From the NCBI GenBank assembly GCA_023055355.1, contig JALJCS010000024.1, forward strand, positions 5,967,501 through 6,031,500: a stretch of DNA of 64,000 bases, in the 5' to 3' direction. This document shows, in pieces, positions 41,663 to 53,880 of this stretch. A model generated the notes under the pieces. That model saw only the letters and a list, made by a program, of their open reading frames with translations, searched no databases and had not been told where the DNA came from. Both the position numbers and the translations under genes were made by a program. Origin of the DNA: Agelaius tricolor. Its lineage: Eukaryota > Chordata > Aves > Passeriformes > Icteridae. Numbering within the stretch: the stretch's first letter is position 1; each line of letters starts with the position of its first letter.

Positions 41663-43340
41663 GAGTGGATCAGTAAGTCCCATTTTTCTAGGGAGCATCA
41701 CTTTCCAGTTAGGCTGCAGCTTTGAGAAATGTCTTCACCAAGGATGTACTAGAATCTTGGTGGTAAATGAGAACTGGAGATGGAGCATGGCACCAGGATT
41801 AGTGCTCAGGTGGTGAAGAGAGAAAATAATTTCTCATCAGAGCTTAACATCTGAGTCCAAATTTCCTTTGGTGCATAATTGCAGAGAACTTGGGAGAAAG
41901 GGGGCTGGTAAGGACAGCCTCGTTGATGTGCCAGGAGTCACCCTGCTGGTTGTAAATTCACATAGTCGTTTGAATGGGTCAGTCAGCTATTTTATACAGC
42001 TAATGGTCACTTGGAAGGTTTTGATTCTGAAAACGTTTTTGAAGGAAAAGAGAGAAAGTACCTAAATTTTCTGCCTTCATTGCACCTTCAAATTAGCTTC
42101 TCTATGACCCGCAGTCATTGGAGGTAGCTGTATAAATGTATTTGCCTTTTTCCTGTAACTGACATATATTGCTAAAATGATACATCAGGTGTTATTTTTA
42201 ATTCTTTTATCAAGTTTGTCAACATCTCTAATAGTTAATTTATATTTTCTAGCATCAGCAGGAAGAGAAGTTTTTAAAATCTGTAGAAGGAAAATGTCGG
42301 CCCTATTCCTCTCTGGTGCCCTTTTGGTTGAATAGCAAGCTACAAAAATACTCAAAAGTTCATGGTGAACAGGAATATATACTAATATATATTAATACCT
42401 TGTGATGATAAGTAGTGCATGATGGACTATGCATTAACCTTCCTAACAAACAACTCTAAACTTTAGCACCAGATAATCTATTGACTCTGTGGCACACTCA
42501 ATAAACAACTTCTGTCCAAAGCATACAGTAGATTATAACATAAACTGAATTTTTTAAACTGCATGTTGTGTGCAATGAACAAATACCTGTGAATCATGCT
42601 TGAACCAAAAGCAGGATTTGTACTATCCTTGTTAATGTTAAGGAATAATACCATTGCATGGAAGTTGTTCTTACGGTACCATATGTGCTGTGTGGAAAGT
42701 AGGTGTTTGAAAAGGTATTTGAATGTTTCACAGCAATCAGATTGCACTTAGTGAGTATGGAAGGGTGAACTACTAACCTAATGTACTTCACAGTTTTCAT
42801 ATGTTGGGCAAAATGACTTTGCCCTGGGGCACCACTGGTGCAGGATCTCATATATGACTTATTGTGAAACCAGTAAAATATATAAGAGACTTAAAGCATG
42901 TTTTAAATTGCAAGGATTGCTCAACAGGTGATGGCTCTGTTTCTAGTTTTGTTCCCATCCTTTTAGTTTGCCCTATTTTCATCTTGGTGCAAGATAGCAA
43001 TTTGTTCTTCTTTTGAACTTTGGTATTCAGCTCCCCAGCACAAATTGGAGCTATTTGGGGTAAGGATACATAGGTGGCAAATGACTGGAAAACTGCAGCA
43101 TGATGTGCTATTGAATTTGATTTTCATAGAAGCTTTGCCATTTTTCCTCTGCTGTCTGTGGAGGATACTGTTGGTTTTCTGTCTCTTTGGAGAAGCACAA
43201 GGATGTCTTGTTCTGTTGGCTGACAGAGATCACCATTTAACTGTCTTTGTGACATCTCTCTGGCTTGTGCCTTACACAAAATACTAAAATATTAGCATCT
43301 CACATCCATGCTAAAATAGATGTTAAAAATGTGTTTTATA

Positions 43341-43471
43341 CAGAATCCTAGAGTGTTCTGAGTTGGCAGGGACCCCCAAGGACCATTGAGCCCAATGCTG
43401 AAGTGAGTGGCCTGTACAGGGACTGAACCCACGATGTTGGGGTTATTCACATCGTGCTCCAACCAGTTGAG
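43341..43471 (-). mobile_element. tRNA-Ile-headed, CR1-tailed SINE (TguSINE1 type)
   Basis: On the minus strand the element begins with CTCAACTGGTTGGAGCACG, matching CTCAGTTGGTTAGAGCGTG of tRNA-Ile. It continues through TGTGAATAACCCCAACATCG and a B box GGTTCAGTCC (consensus GGTTCGANTCC). The tRNA part (43471-43408) runs into a CR1-derived tail, TCAATGGTCCTTGGGGGTCC, CTGCCAACTCAGAACACTC, ending AGGATTCTG. A tRNA-Ile head joined to a CR1 tail is the architecture described for passerine SINEs including zebra finch TguSINE1. The 5' end lacks the first tRNA bases. It is diverged and not a functional tRNA. Confidence 0.8.
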
Positions 43472-46400
43472 GGTGTATAAATCATCTTCAGGCATATTTG
43501 GCCTTGAGGGCTAAATCAGAATTCCATGTTTTCTTTGCCAGAGTCAAAGAACATAACAGGAGTGAGTTCTGTTCTCTGAGTTCTGCCATAGTAAACAAGA
43601 GATACAAAAGGAGCAGAAGATGAGATGTTCTGTGACAAAAATATCTTTGAGAAAAGGCTGAGGTTAGGGAATATCTTGTTAGAAATGTGATTTAAATGGA
43701 ATTTGAAATATTTTGAAAAGCTACTGATTAAAGAATAAAAGAAGCATTAGAAAGAATATGTACTAAAGCAGCCTTCTTGGGAACCATTCCACATATTTAT
43801 TCATTCTAATAAGCAGAAGTGTAAATGTTCATGCTGTGGCATGGGTTAGTCTCTGGAGCCGAGGTTCCCAAGATCACATATGAGATAAATTAATTATGGA
43901 ACTTGCCAGCCCTGGTGGGATTCCATTGGAGCAAAGATCCTGACTGCACTGGCACTATGAAACATCTAAACTGGGGAGTTATCTCTGTAGTAAAGAATGC
44001 CTAGATTCTAGTCTGATAATAAAGCAGAGGGATTTAAGCCAAAGTATGAACCTTGTAGAACAGTGTAGGGTGAAAGATGTGAATATGGATCATTTCCCTA
44101 TATGGAGTGCTTGCCAACAACTTTCAATCGAATGCTTCAGAATGAAATTAACGTGATTTTTCTGTGAGTGCAAAATGCAGACTCAGAAGCTGGTTTCTAG
44201 TAGCACTCCTGAACAAACTAGAAACAAATGCTGGGATTAAATGTGGAATGTGACTGAAATTCAGCAGTAGTGCAAAAAACAAGTTCCAGTCATAAAATGT
44301 GTAGCTGAAAGTACACGTGCAATATCTATTCATCAGGTGAAAGCCTGGCTCAAAATGGTAGTGATAGCTGAGCCTTCAGAAACTCTGCAAATAAGGAGAG
44401 CAGCTACATTTGCTTAACACTACTTATTTCTACAGTCAGAACTAGATTTTCCCATGAGAAGTACGTACAACACAATTTGTCCAAAGAACTAAATTTGATA
44501 AGACAGTGAAGTAATGCACAAAGCTAGTACTGTGCTGAAAGGACAGCAAAAAATTGCAGGAGATACTCACTGCAAACCTCTCTACACAGAAGTTTTGGAA
44601 AGTGGACAGGAAGGAATTGGTTTGTTAGACAGGGAAGTGTTTTATCTTTCTGTCTTCAAGTGGAATGGATAAGGTAGACTATATCTACAGAAACTCTAAT
44701 TCCAGACCTTTTACCTCTAACAGTTACACTAATCACTTTCTGAGAGATTTTTGATATAGATGTAGTAAAAGAAATAAAAAAGGAATTAAGAGCTCTGTGA
44801 ATGATGGTAATGCATTTTGGCAGGAGCATGGTAAATCTCCAGCACAGGGAAATACTTCAAATAATGTCCAAACCAGAAAGGCCACTTCATAGCAAGTATT
44901 TGGGTTTGTTTGAAGAGTGTCTAATGTCTGAAGTCTCAGGCCTTGCTTGAGTGTTCCTGGCATACATCTGCCAGTTCCCTCTGTGTGTGTGTTTTGCCTC
45001 AAGGAAATACATTGATAGAATTATTAATGTAGTTGCATGTAAACGGTTATGGTCTGTGTGAAGGAGATCAGAATTAGCACAGTATGGCCAGGATCACATT
45101 ATAGTCAGTTCCATTCAGATGTGGATATGTGCAGGTTTTAGTGAATGGTGCATATCTGTAAGTTAAATTCTATAGTGCTGTGGAGTCAGGATTAATCACC
45201 TGGGACCTTTACCCTCCAGATCTTTACCTAATGCTATGAGATGTGAAGCTGAAAGTACTGGGTGAAGGAAATCAGCTCTTTGTACACATTACCTGTCTAC
45301 AACAGAGAGGTACACTATGAGTGCAATGTGTTGCTGCTTCTGTAAACAGCAGAAGATGTGGCCAAATGCTGCTCCAGGATTATTTTGCCCTCTCTGTGTA
45401 CATACAGCTGGGCCTTCATAGTGTTGGCAAAGTCTGACATGTCTCCAGTGTCACTGCCACTTCCTAGAATGATTCCAAGGCACCAAGTGTGCTTCTGGCA
45501 TTTAAATGCACCCACTTGGATGAACAGTTTTAATGCTGTGGTAGACAAAGATAGCAGACTTGTCAGGGTCTAGGCAAAATGACTGTAGCCTCTGGATTAG
45601 TTAGCTGCTGTCTGGTCAGATCTGAGGAGCACTGATTTCTGTAGAGATGTAGCAGATAGCATCTTGTTAACACTGCAGTTTGATTCATTTCCTATAACAT
45701 TTTTTGGTGTCATCCCAGTTTTGATCTTCCCTTCCTTGAATTCCCTCAGAATTCGAACAATCAGAAATTTTCATGATTCTCTTGGTGAAGCTTCAGGGAA
45801 TTGCTATGCTATCACAACTACATAGGGGAATAAGAGCAGAATCAGTGGCCACAGTGAAGAGGAAACAGATTATAGTGTGTTCATCTGCTGCAGTGAATAT
45901 TATGTAAGCCAGAGGATCCAGATCCGGAAAGCGTGGTGCAAGGAGTAGGGGTGGGATGCTGACAAAAAAAGACAGTGGGATTAAAAAAAGTATGGGAAAT
46001 TAAAGTAGTGTTAGACCAGGTGAAAAAGCAGTATAAATAATGAGCTCTGCACTGAAGTGCTGTGCTATTTGAGACTGTGTGTGATTGTGTTTGGTTCTTT
46101 GTTCCCAAGCTATGCAGATGCCAGGTGCACAACTCTGAGCTGAAAGACAGGGAGAGACATCATTTCATTGGTGAGCAAAGACCTAAACTGAGCAAGTACT
46201 GAATTGTTGAGTCCTGTTTTGCTAGAGAGGGGCCATTCCCTTTGGACAGTCTCAGGTTTGGGGGCTGCCTTTTTGTATTTATTAAATACTGGTGGTATAG
46301 TCACTAGTTCCTACCATTTTAGGCACCGGTGTTCCTCCCTGCTTATGTGCAGAGGAGAAGCCATTATTTTCTGTGTGATCTGTGGTCCCACCACAGTGGT

Positions 46401-47290
46401 ATGTGTAGTCTCTCTTCAGACAGAATTACAACACCTTAGAAGAATTTGATTTTACTCAAATGTATCTCATTGCTTCACCCATCTCCAGCAGCATGAGTGG
46501 AACTGGCAACATTAAATTTCTACAGGAGTGGAAAAAATATTTCTGTGATTTTAAGAAAAGGAACTAATGGAGAGGAATCCTCTTACAGACTCTTCCAGCC
46601 TTGTCCACATGAAAGGGTTGGTTGCAAAAGCTTTTCCCAAGGAAGAACAAGAAAGCAAGTCCATCCATTTTGTAAGCTTGCTTTCTGCAGTAGCAAGTGG
46701 CATTTGAAGGGAAGATTTGCTTTCCATTCTACAGTTGTTAAATGTACAAGTTGGTATTGTCTTGGTAAGAAGGCAGTAAATACTTGTTTTGGTTCATGAA
46801 AATAGGCTGTGATATTGAAGTTCAGAAATTTTATCCATCAGGGAAAAAAAAGCAAATCCAAAACAAATTTTAAAAGATGGATACTTTTTTTTTCTCAAGA
46901 AAAATATCTGGTGGCAAGTAATATTGGGTAGTAAGTGCAACTGTAAGTACACTAACTTTCTTCACAGAATTTTCAAAATGTGCTTTATCTTGTTATATCT
47001 TCTGCAAGATTAATGAAGTCTTTACTTCAGGTGCTTTTACATTAAAAATCGTCTCCTTTGGAGGGATGCTTTTTAAAAAATTTTCCTAAGATTCATAAAT
47101 TTTAGAAAGGTTTGGTATGTTTATTTTCAATTCTATCTCAGCTACTACAGTAAAGGTTTTCTTCATGAGAGATGCTGGTTTTGAATTTTCTGGCTAGAAC
47201 TGATTTGTGACAACTTTTGGCCAATCTTGCAATGCAATTTTTAGTTGTGTTTTCTTCTAAAATAAAATTATGTTTAGATCCTGTAGTAAT

Positions 47291-47350
47291 TTTTCATTGT
47301 TTTAATGCAGTGAAGTACAATTTTCATTGTTTTAATGCAGTGAAGAACAA
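47291..47350. repeat. 30-bp tandem duplication
   Basis: TTTTCATTGTTTTAATGCAG plus TGAAGTACAA is repeated immediately with one substitution (TGAAGAACAA). A recent local duplication in NSD2 intron 1. Confidence 0.95.
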
Positions 47351-49450
47351 TTACAGTGTACTACGCAATAGTAAATACTCATCTATTTGATATTATTAAT
47401 ACCCTATTTGATATTTTAGGGGTTTTATACAAGATAATATGAGTAAGCATACTCAAGATTTCAAATGTATTAGCAAAAAAAAGTGTTGTAACCTTCTTAA
47501 TCTTGTTAAGTATTTTCTCTCATTCTGATCTGAAAATAGGAATAAACTTTTGTCTTAAAATTGATGAGACAATTGAGAACACTTACCAGAAAGCAATATT
47601 AACACAAAAAAGCATTAGCCTTCTATTAGCTTTTTAGTGCCAGCTGAAAGCCTGATTTGTAGGTAATAAAAATAGCTTTTGTGAAAAAGTTCTCTTACTG
47701 TGAATTTGTATTGAAATTTGTCATCCTCCCCTTCTTTCCCCCACCTTCCTGTGCCAGCCCCAAGTAATTCACCAGAGTAAGAAAACCCTTAGACGAAATA
47801 AAAGTTATATTTAATAGAGATGCTTGTTGGTTGTTACTTACTCAGGTCCCTCCCTTTGGCAGAATTGAAAGGAATGGAGTACTCCATTCTTTCTGACACA
47901 CCAGAAAAGCATCTCTGAAATTACAGCAGATGTGGAAGAAATGGCTAATAAATATCACATAAATGATAGTGGCTTGGCCAGTGAAGGAGGAATCTGACAT
48001 GCACGCTAACTGCATTTGACTCATGACTCCTGTCAGATGATGAACTTTCAAGTAATTAATGCATGATTTAAAATGTCTGCAAGATAGTTTGCCTTATATA
48101 GAACCTGGTTTTTAAGTATGAAAATGTTTACAAAGCCACTGCAAGGATTGTCCAGTTGTCATTGTATGATTAAAAATTCTAGAGACCTTGATCTGATAAG
48201 AAATCTTCCATACTGAAAGCTATTTGTTCACAAGCCAAAATATCATGTTTATTCAGCAGACTCCTGGTTATAATGTTTTTTTTCCCCTTTGTTAGTGAAA
48301 ATGGTACTTGTTGGGTCACCAGACATTCAGTATGGGACGATACTGGCTTAAGCTCATTAGCTGCTGCTAGTGTGTGATGCTTTTGTCCCCTTCCTTTCCC
48401 TGCCCTCCCCCCACTTTCCTTTTCAATAGATACAGAGTCATCTAGAAAAAGATAAGGGATTGCTTTTGCTCCTGTGTGATACTGTGGTCCAGCATGAGTG
48501 CACTTGATTTTACCTCCAAATCTAATTGTATGCTCAGCTGCTTCAGGACCTTATTCTTACAACTTGAATCAACCAGATCTTGTCCGTGATCTATCTTATT
48601 TAATTCCTTCATGTCTTGTCTTCTAGATCTCCTTGCATTAATTCCAGACTCACAGCAGCACTGCTTGGTTGGGGGTTATTTTCTCCTTGCTCCTTCTTTC
48701 CTGCTCTGTCCCCTCCTCTCGCAAAGGGCCTGGTCCTTCTTTTTCTTATAGTGAATAAACCATGAAGTTTTGTATAGTAAAGGTGATGCAAAATATAACT
48801 GGCTTCAATTTTGATCTTCTTTCCTGAAACCCTTTGTTATTCCCGTGTGTAGATTTTCTTTCTTTTACCCAAAAATGTAGCTTATTTTTTGCAAGGAGTG
48901 AGATGTGTATCACTGATTCCATCCCACTGGTTGTCCTAGAGATGGTGACTAACCTGCAAATTGCTGTCTACATGTCTCATCTCCCCATGGGATTATATTT
49001 TCTGTTAGGTACTCACATCTGTTATCTTAGCCCATTATTCTGCCTCTTACTTTAAGCCTCTACTCATTTGGTTCCATTAAATCTTTGTACAAACATGGTC
49101 TATTTCCCATGTTTTATAATCTGTATCTCCTGATTCTGATATCTTACAGTTTCAAATTACTGCCTTTGTCTTCATTTTCCCATTTTTGATTGTTGTGGGT
49201 ACATTAACTTCCTCCTTTTACCAGTATTACACCTGGATTTGTTGTCTCTTGGCTCCAGTGATCTGAGGAGCCTTTTTCAGTGCTTTCAGCTGTTTTCAGT
49301 GACCTGTATTAGTGAGAGTCATTAATTGAACCTTCACTCACTGAAGTTCTTGAAATCTGTGTATCTTCAGATGGATTGAGCAAATCAAGGTAACTGCTTA
49401 AAGTTCAGGCTCTTTCATTTATTGGTCTTTTTGTTTTGGTTTCTTATTCT

Positions 49451-49514
49451 GTTTTTTGTTGTTGTTGTTTTTGTTTGGTTTGGTTTTTTTGTTGGTCGGT
49501 TTGCTTTGTTTTTG
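49451..49514. repeat. GTTT-rich low-complexity tract
   Basis: Irregular GTT, GTTT and TGG runs such as GTTGTTGTTGTTTTTG and GGTTTGGTTTTTTTG. Simple sequence about 100 bp before a CR1 tail. Confidence 0.8.
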
Positions 49515-49611
49515 TAATATGGAGTGCATACTGTTAGATTTATTAGCTAGAAAGACAATAATTTGATTTTTTTAAGCCATAGTTTTTAAGTTGATTATCA
49601 GTGGGTCATTG

Positions 49612-49710
49612 TTCAGACCAGGCCTTGAGAAGTTTGATCTGGCTTAAGCAAGAGGTCGGAATAGATGATCCAAGGAAATCCCTTCCAGCCTAAGTTATTC
49701 TGTGACTATG
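49612..49710 (+). mobile_element. CR1 LINE 3' tail
   Basis: Sense orientation: GCAAGAGGTCGGAATAGATG, ATCCAAGGAAATCCCTTCC, AGCCTAAGTTATTCTGTGAC. This matches the CR1 terminus GGACTAGATGATC...CCTTCCAACC...ATTCTATGA with many substitutions. Only the last 100 bp remains. Confidence 0.88.
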
Positions 49711-49959
49711 GCAATTTTTATGTTTTGATATTCTTAAGATACCCATTCTAATTCATCAGTGTCCAGAGATGGAGTGCACCACTAACACAGTCTCACTGGA
49801 TTATTTACTGCTTTTTTGGAGGCGTGCCTCAAGCTTGATGGCTTTGTAGCTTCAAGACGTATGTGATGAGAGTAAGATTTATAATTCAGCAGCACGGTGT
49901 GGATTAGAAGGTACAGCTGGCCCGATGCAGAAATCCATCCATGGCCTGGTCAGCAGTTT

Positions 49960-50110
49960 ATGGATCCATCCTAAATGTGCTCCTGGGCCGGGAAGAGCCG
50001 CGCCGAGCCCGGCGCCCACTGGAGGGCGCAGCGGCCGCAGGGAATTCGGAACTTGGATGCCCAAATCGCCTCTCGGCTTTGCTCCGTTAGGGATCCCTGC
50101 GGAGGAAGTA
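49960..50110 (+). promoter_or_regulatory. Small CpG-rich patch in NSD2 intron 1 with CTCF-like motif
   Basis: About 150 bp of CpG-dense sequence in an otherwise AT-rich intron, 2.1 kb before the coding exon. It contains CCACTGGAGGGCGC at 50016-50029, agreeing with the CTCF core CCASYAGRKGGCRS at 13 of 14 positions (G for A at position 6). It may be a boundary element, an enhancer, or an alternative NSD2 promoter. Motif and composition evidence only. Confidence 0.5.
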
Positions 50111-52190
50111 CGGATTTAACAACAGACCGCTGGTCTGCTTGTTTTGTTCTTGGTTTTGGCGGTTTTTCTAAGGAATTTTGCTCCCTGTAACTGTGTGATG
50201 TGCTTCCCAGCAGGTTTGCCTTTGCCCAGAGATTGATAGAATTTGTCACTAGTTGTTTCTTAAGAGAAATGTGATTTCAGTTAAATCTGCTGATTCACAG
50301 CTTGAAACACTGTCATGTTATTAATTGGGTTGAGAGTTTGTCTCATGTCCATGTTTTCAGAGAATATACTGTGAAAGGACATGAGTTCCCTTTAGGTTTA
50401 GTAATTTATTCTCTTCTGATTGAGTTTTGAGTTTCCTTTTATCTCTGATTCCTCTTAAGAAGAATTAATATAGTTGGCTGCTTTTCTACTCATTTTATCA
50501 GAGATTTTATTGGTAATTCTGATTTCATCTGGCTAAAGAAAAATTAGAATTTTTTTCTCTTGCAGATTCACTTGGAGTTCAGGTACACTGCCCTTGCCTT
50601 GTTTAATGCCAGATTTTTAGGCTGCTGTTTGTGCCTGGAGGGAGAAGGGTTTTCATCTCTCAAATGAGTCTATATAGCTTGTGTGGAAAGACACCCTTTT
50701 ATCTTGTAGATATTTTAGAGCAGCATGTTAGGGAGATGGGACTACTTGCTAAGGAGAGACGGAGTTATGATTTTTAATTTTTTTTTCTGCATCTTTGTAA
50801 ATGAAAAGGTTTCATGTTCGTCAGCTGCTTTGAATTCAAGCTTGACATCCTTAAGAAGCTTTGGCAGGCTGCAGCAGTGCTCAGTTATGAACATGTTTAC
50901 AATGCTACTCCTGATGTAGAGCTATCAAAAATGCAAGTTGGAGGAATATGCCAGTTGTAAGCATTATAGCTGTGTGCATTAATAAACAAGGTGAGATTCA
51001 GAAGTGATTTCTCCCATAGCAACTGACAATTCAATAGTTATTCATCATGGGTTTTGCTGCACTTTTTTGTAAGCACCTGAGACAAGATTTGATGAAATTT
51101 TGATTCGGTGTGACAGTCCTTGGACTTAATCATATATGAAATTGGTTACCTTGAGCATGGATATGATGATTATTGTGCTGAGCTTTCATAATATTTATGA
51201 TGGTGTATTTTTCTATATTGTGTATATACTGGACTCAGTAATATGAAGAATCTATGCATGTGAATTTTAAAAATTGAAACCATCATCTTTAGGAGCACAA
51301 AGGAGTCATTCTGCCAGACTGATTTGTTTGCTACAGTGGTGTAATGTTGAAACAGGCAGGGTTAGCTTTTAGAACCCTTGGAGAACCTGTTTAAGGCAGA
51401 AAATAGTGCAGTTTTAGCTTGTTGCATGTTTGCAAATTTCTGTATGAAAAGTGGATGATAGTAGATGATATTGTTGCCATGAAAAATCTAAAATTCCACG
51501 AGTTGCTTTGATCATTTAAATTGTGTCCAGTATGGTCACTGGCCTGAAGGATTAGCTGTTTCCCAGTGGGCTGGTGTTCCTGGCCCAAAATGCTCACTCT
51601 TTATTCATTCTTACAGCCAGAATGCCTTGAGAAATGTCTGGAGACTGAGCTGTGGTGTTTCTGCAGGGGGTGTGTTTTGATGGATGGCTGAAGTTTGGAG
51701 AGTGAGGAAGGGAAGCTTGTGATGCTGCTGTCCATAGTGTAGGTTCTACAGGAACACAGCCTGGGTGGTTTCTATGCTGGCACAACCTCTTGGAGATAAA
51801 CTCATCTGGTTTATGTTGTTAATAATGATATTATCTTAGGTCTAACCTCTTACTTGTTTGATATAGTGCAGTACCTTTGTGTAGCTATTGTAAGCAACAC
51901 TCGTGCTGTAGATGATTAACAAATGGTTAAAATGAAAGCTGTGATTTTGCTTTCCACTTTCGATTTAATAAAATTGATGATTCATACATCTGTTTTTCTT
52001 GGAATTCTTTTGTAATGCATATTAACAGATACTGAGGCATTTTGCCTCTGAAGACTGTAAACAAAGCTTTTGTTAGTAAAACTCTAATGAAGTATGTTGA
52101 GTTTTATATTAGTGCTGATGTCTATCTGAATACTTATTAGCTTTTGACATTTCTTGTTAAAAATATTTTTGTCTTTTTGTCTTAATGTAG

Positions 52191-52816
52191 CAGTGTAAGA
52201 CTGGAAACATCTGGGCTGAATGGACTTTAGCATCAAAAGAAGTTCTCAACTGTTAGCTCAAAAAATTAACTGCATCAAAATGAAGCAGGTACCAGAAATC
52301 CTTGGAAATACCAATGGGAAACCTCAGAATTGTGAAGTGAATCGTGAATGTTCTGTCTACTTGGGCAAAGCACAACTTTCTGCCACTCTACAGGAAGGTG
52401 TCATGCAAAAATATAATGGCCATGAGACTCTTCCATTTATTCCAGCTGATAAATTGAAAGATCTGACCTCTCGGGTGTTTAATGGCGAGTCCGGGGCCCA
52501 GGATGCCAAGCTGCGCTTTGAACCTCAGGAAATCAAGGGAGTTGGAACACCCCCCAACACTACTCCTATCAAGAATGGCTCTCCAGAAATAAAGCTGAAA
52601 ATCACTAAAACCTACATGAATGGGAAGCCCCTTTTTGAGTCCTCCATTTGTGGAGACAATGGTGCAGATGTGTCTCAGTCGGAGGAAAACGAACAGAAGC
52701 CAGCAAACAAGGAGAGGAGAAGCAGAAAAAGAAGCATAAAATATGACTCCTTACTTGAGCAGGGTCTTGTTGAAACAGCGTTAGTATCAAAGACTTCAAG
52801 CACCACTGAAAAGAAG
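52191..52816 (+). CDS. NSD2: NSD2 first coding exon (N-terminal 199 codons)
   Basis: The acceptor is TTTGTCTTAATGTAG at 52190 (or CAG at 52193). The start ATG is at 52220, so 52191-52219 is 5' untranslated. Coding runs to AAGAAG/GTAGTA at 52816, 199 codons, phase 0. The protein ([12 protein letters not shown]...) matches human NSD2/WHSC1/MMSET (MEFSIKQSP...) with long identities such as [43 protein letters not shown] and [19 protein letters not shown]2 makes H3K36me1/2 on nucleosomes. This N-terminal segment is largely disordered and precedes the first PWWP domain (around residue 220 in human), which is not in the window. Translation past 52816 into VVFFFF and a stop is intron read-through. 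Paralogs NSD1 and NSD3 fit much less well. Confidence 0.97.
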
Positions 52817-53821
52817 GTAGTATTTTTTTTTTTTAGTGTTTTCTGTGTTTTGTGAGATTTGTTAATCATACAGGAGTTTCAGTGTTTGTATGCTCATCTT
52901 CAGGCATTTAGTAGGTCCCTCACAAACGGGGGGAGTAATTTTCTGTGCCTCTCTTTGTCGCAAAAAAAGAACAGATGCAGTCTAGTTCTGGTACCTCTTT
53001 CTTCCCCAGGATAGGAATACTCCATAAATTCAGTTTCCATATCAGTAAAGTCTCCAGAGCAAATCAGGGTATGTAGAAGTATGTGATGTATGAAGCAGAA
53101 ACTTCCTCTAGACTTGTAGCCAAGACTTGGTCACCATGTGCACCTGAGCAAGGAAACTGAGGTAGAGGTGATCTTTAGCTCCTGGAGAATGAGGTATTCT
53201 GGCTTCTTAATAAGTAAATGTTTCAGAAAAGAAACCTTCATTTTTCTCTATTTCTGGTTCTGAATTAAAAGAAAAATGTACTCAGCAGTCAGCTGGCTGA
53301 TCATCTGGCCTCTACCATCAGATTTTGGCAACTGGAGTGTAGTCCCTATGCCTGTTTGTGATCTGAAAAGAGCTGGTTTTGCTTGCTATAACCCAGTGAC
53401 TTATTTTAATTGAAAATATCTAGATCTTGTATTTGGTGTCATTAATTTTGTGGTCAAGCTCTTTGGTTTTTTACTTCTTTTAAGCATTGGCAGTAATGTT
53501 TAAACTTTTTTTAATTTGCCTTACCAGATTGTAAATAAGAATGCTGCTGGGAACCCTTTTCCCCCTTTATTTAGCTTTTATTGCTAGACTCCATTTAAAG
53601 GAATGTGGTTTGCAATAACTTTATCTCAGAGGAAAAACCCTACATAGCAGGGATACTTCTATGTATATTAAGTTTCTCAGTGAATAATTCAGAATGGTGT
53701 TGTATAACAATGGTGAATGTTAATGAATGCTTTGGATTGTTGAAAGGTCCTGGTTTTGCACACCTTAAACACAGAACTTATGTTATGGTTTTCTGTCAGC
53801 TGCAGTTAATCATGGACTCAT

Positions 53822-53880
53822 GGGCTGAAAAATACCTCTAAGACCATCCAGTCCTGCCATTAACACAGCCCTGTTGATTG
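53822..53880 (-). mobile_element. Degraded CR1 3' fragment
   Basis: GGGCTGAAAAATACCTCTAA, GACCATCCAGTCCTGCCATT, AACACAGCCCTGTTG resembles the reverse complement of CR1 ends of the type GGTTGGAAAAGACCTCTAAG...TCCAACC. Only about 55 bp and highly diverged. Confidence 0.6.

Larger units (their letters stand above)
38195..52190 (+). other. NSD2: NSD2 intron 1
   Basis: About 14 kb between the promoter island and the first coding exon. Contents: CpG-island tail to 39.1 kb, AT-rich intron, a CR1 at 41.55 kb, a SINE at 43.34 kb, a 30-bp duplication at 47.3 kb, a GTTT-rich tract at 49.45 kb, a CR1 tail at 49.6 kb and a CpG-rich patch at about 50.0 kb. Other noncoding 5' exons, which mammalian NSD2 has, cannot be located from sequence alone. 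Confidence 0.8.

Noticed and set aside
43408..43471. Functional tRNA-Ile gene on the minus strand
   Set aside because: The 5' acceptor stem is missing, the A and B boxes are degraded, and the sequence is fused to a CR1 tail, so it is a SINE.
52817..52855. Extension of the NSD2 frame to 211 codons
   Set aside because: AAGAAG/GTAGTA at 52816 is the conserved exon border, and the extra VVFFFF residues are translated intron.
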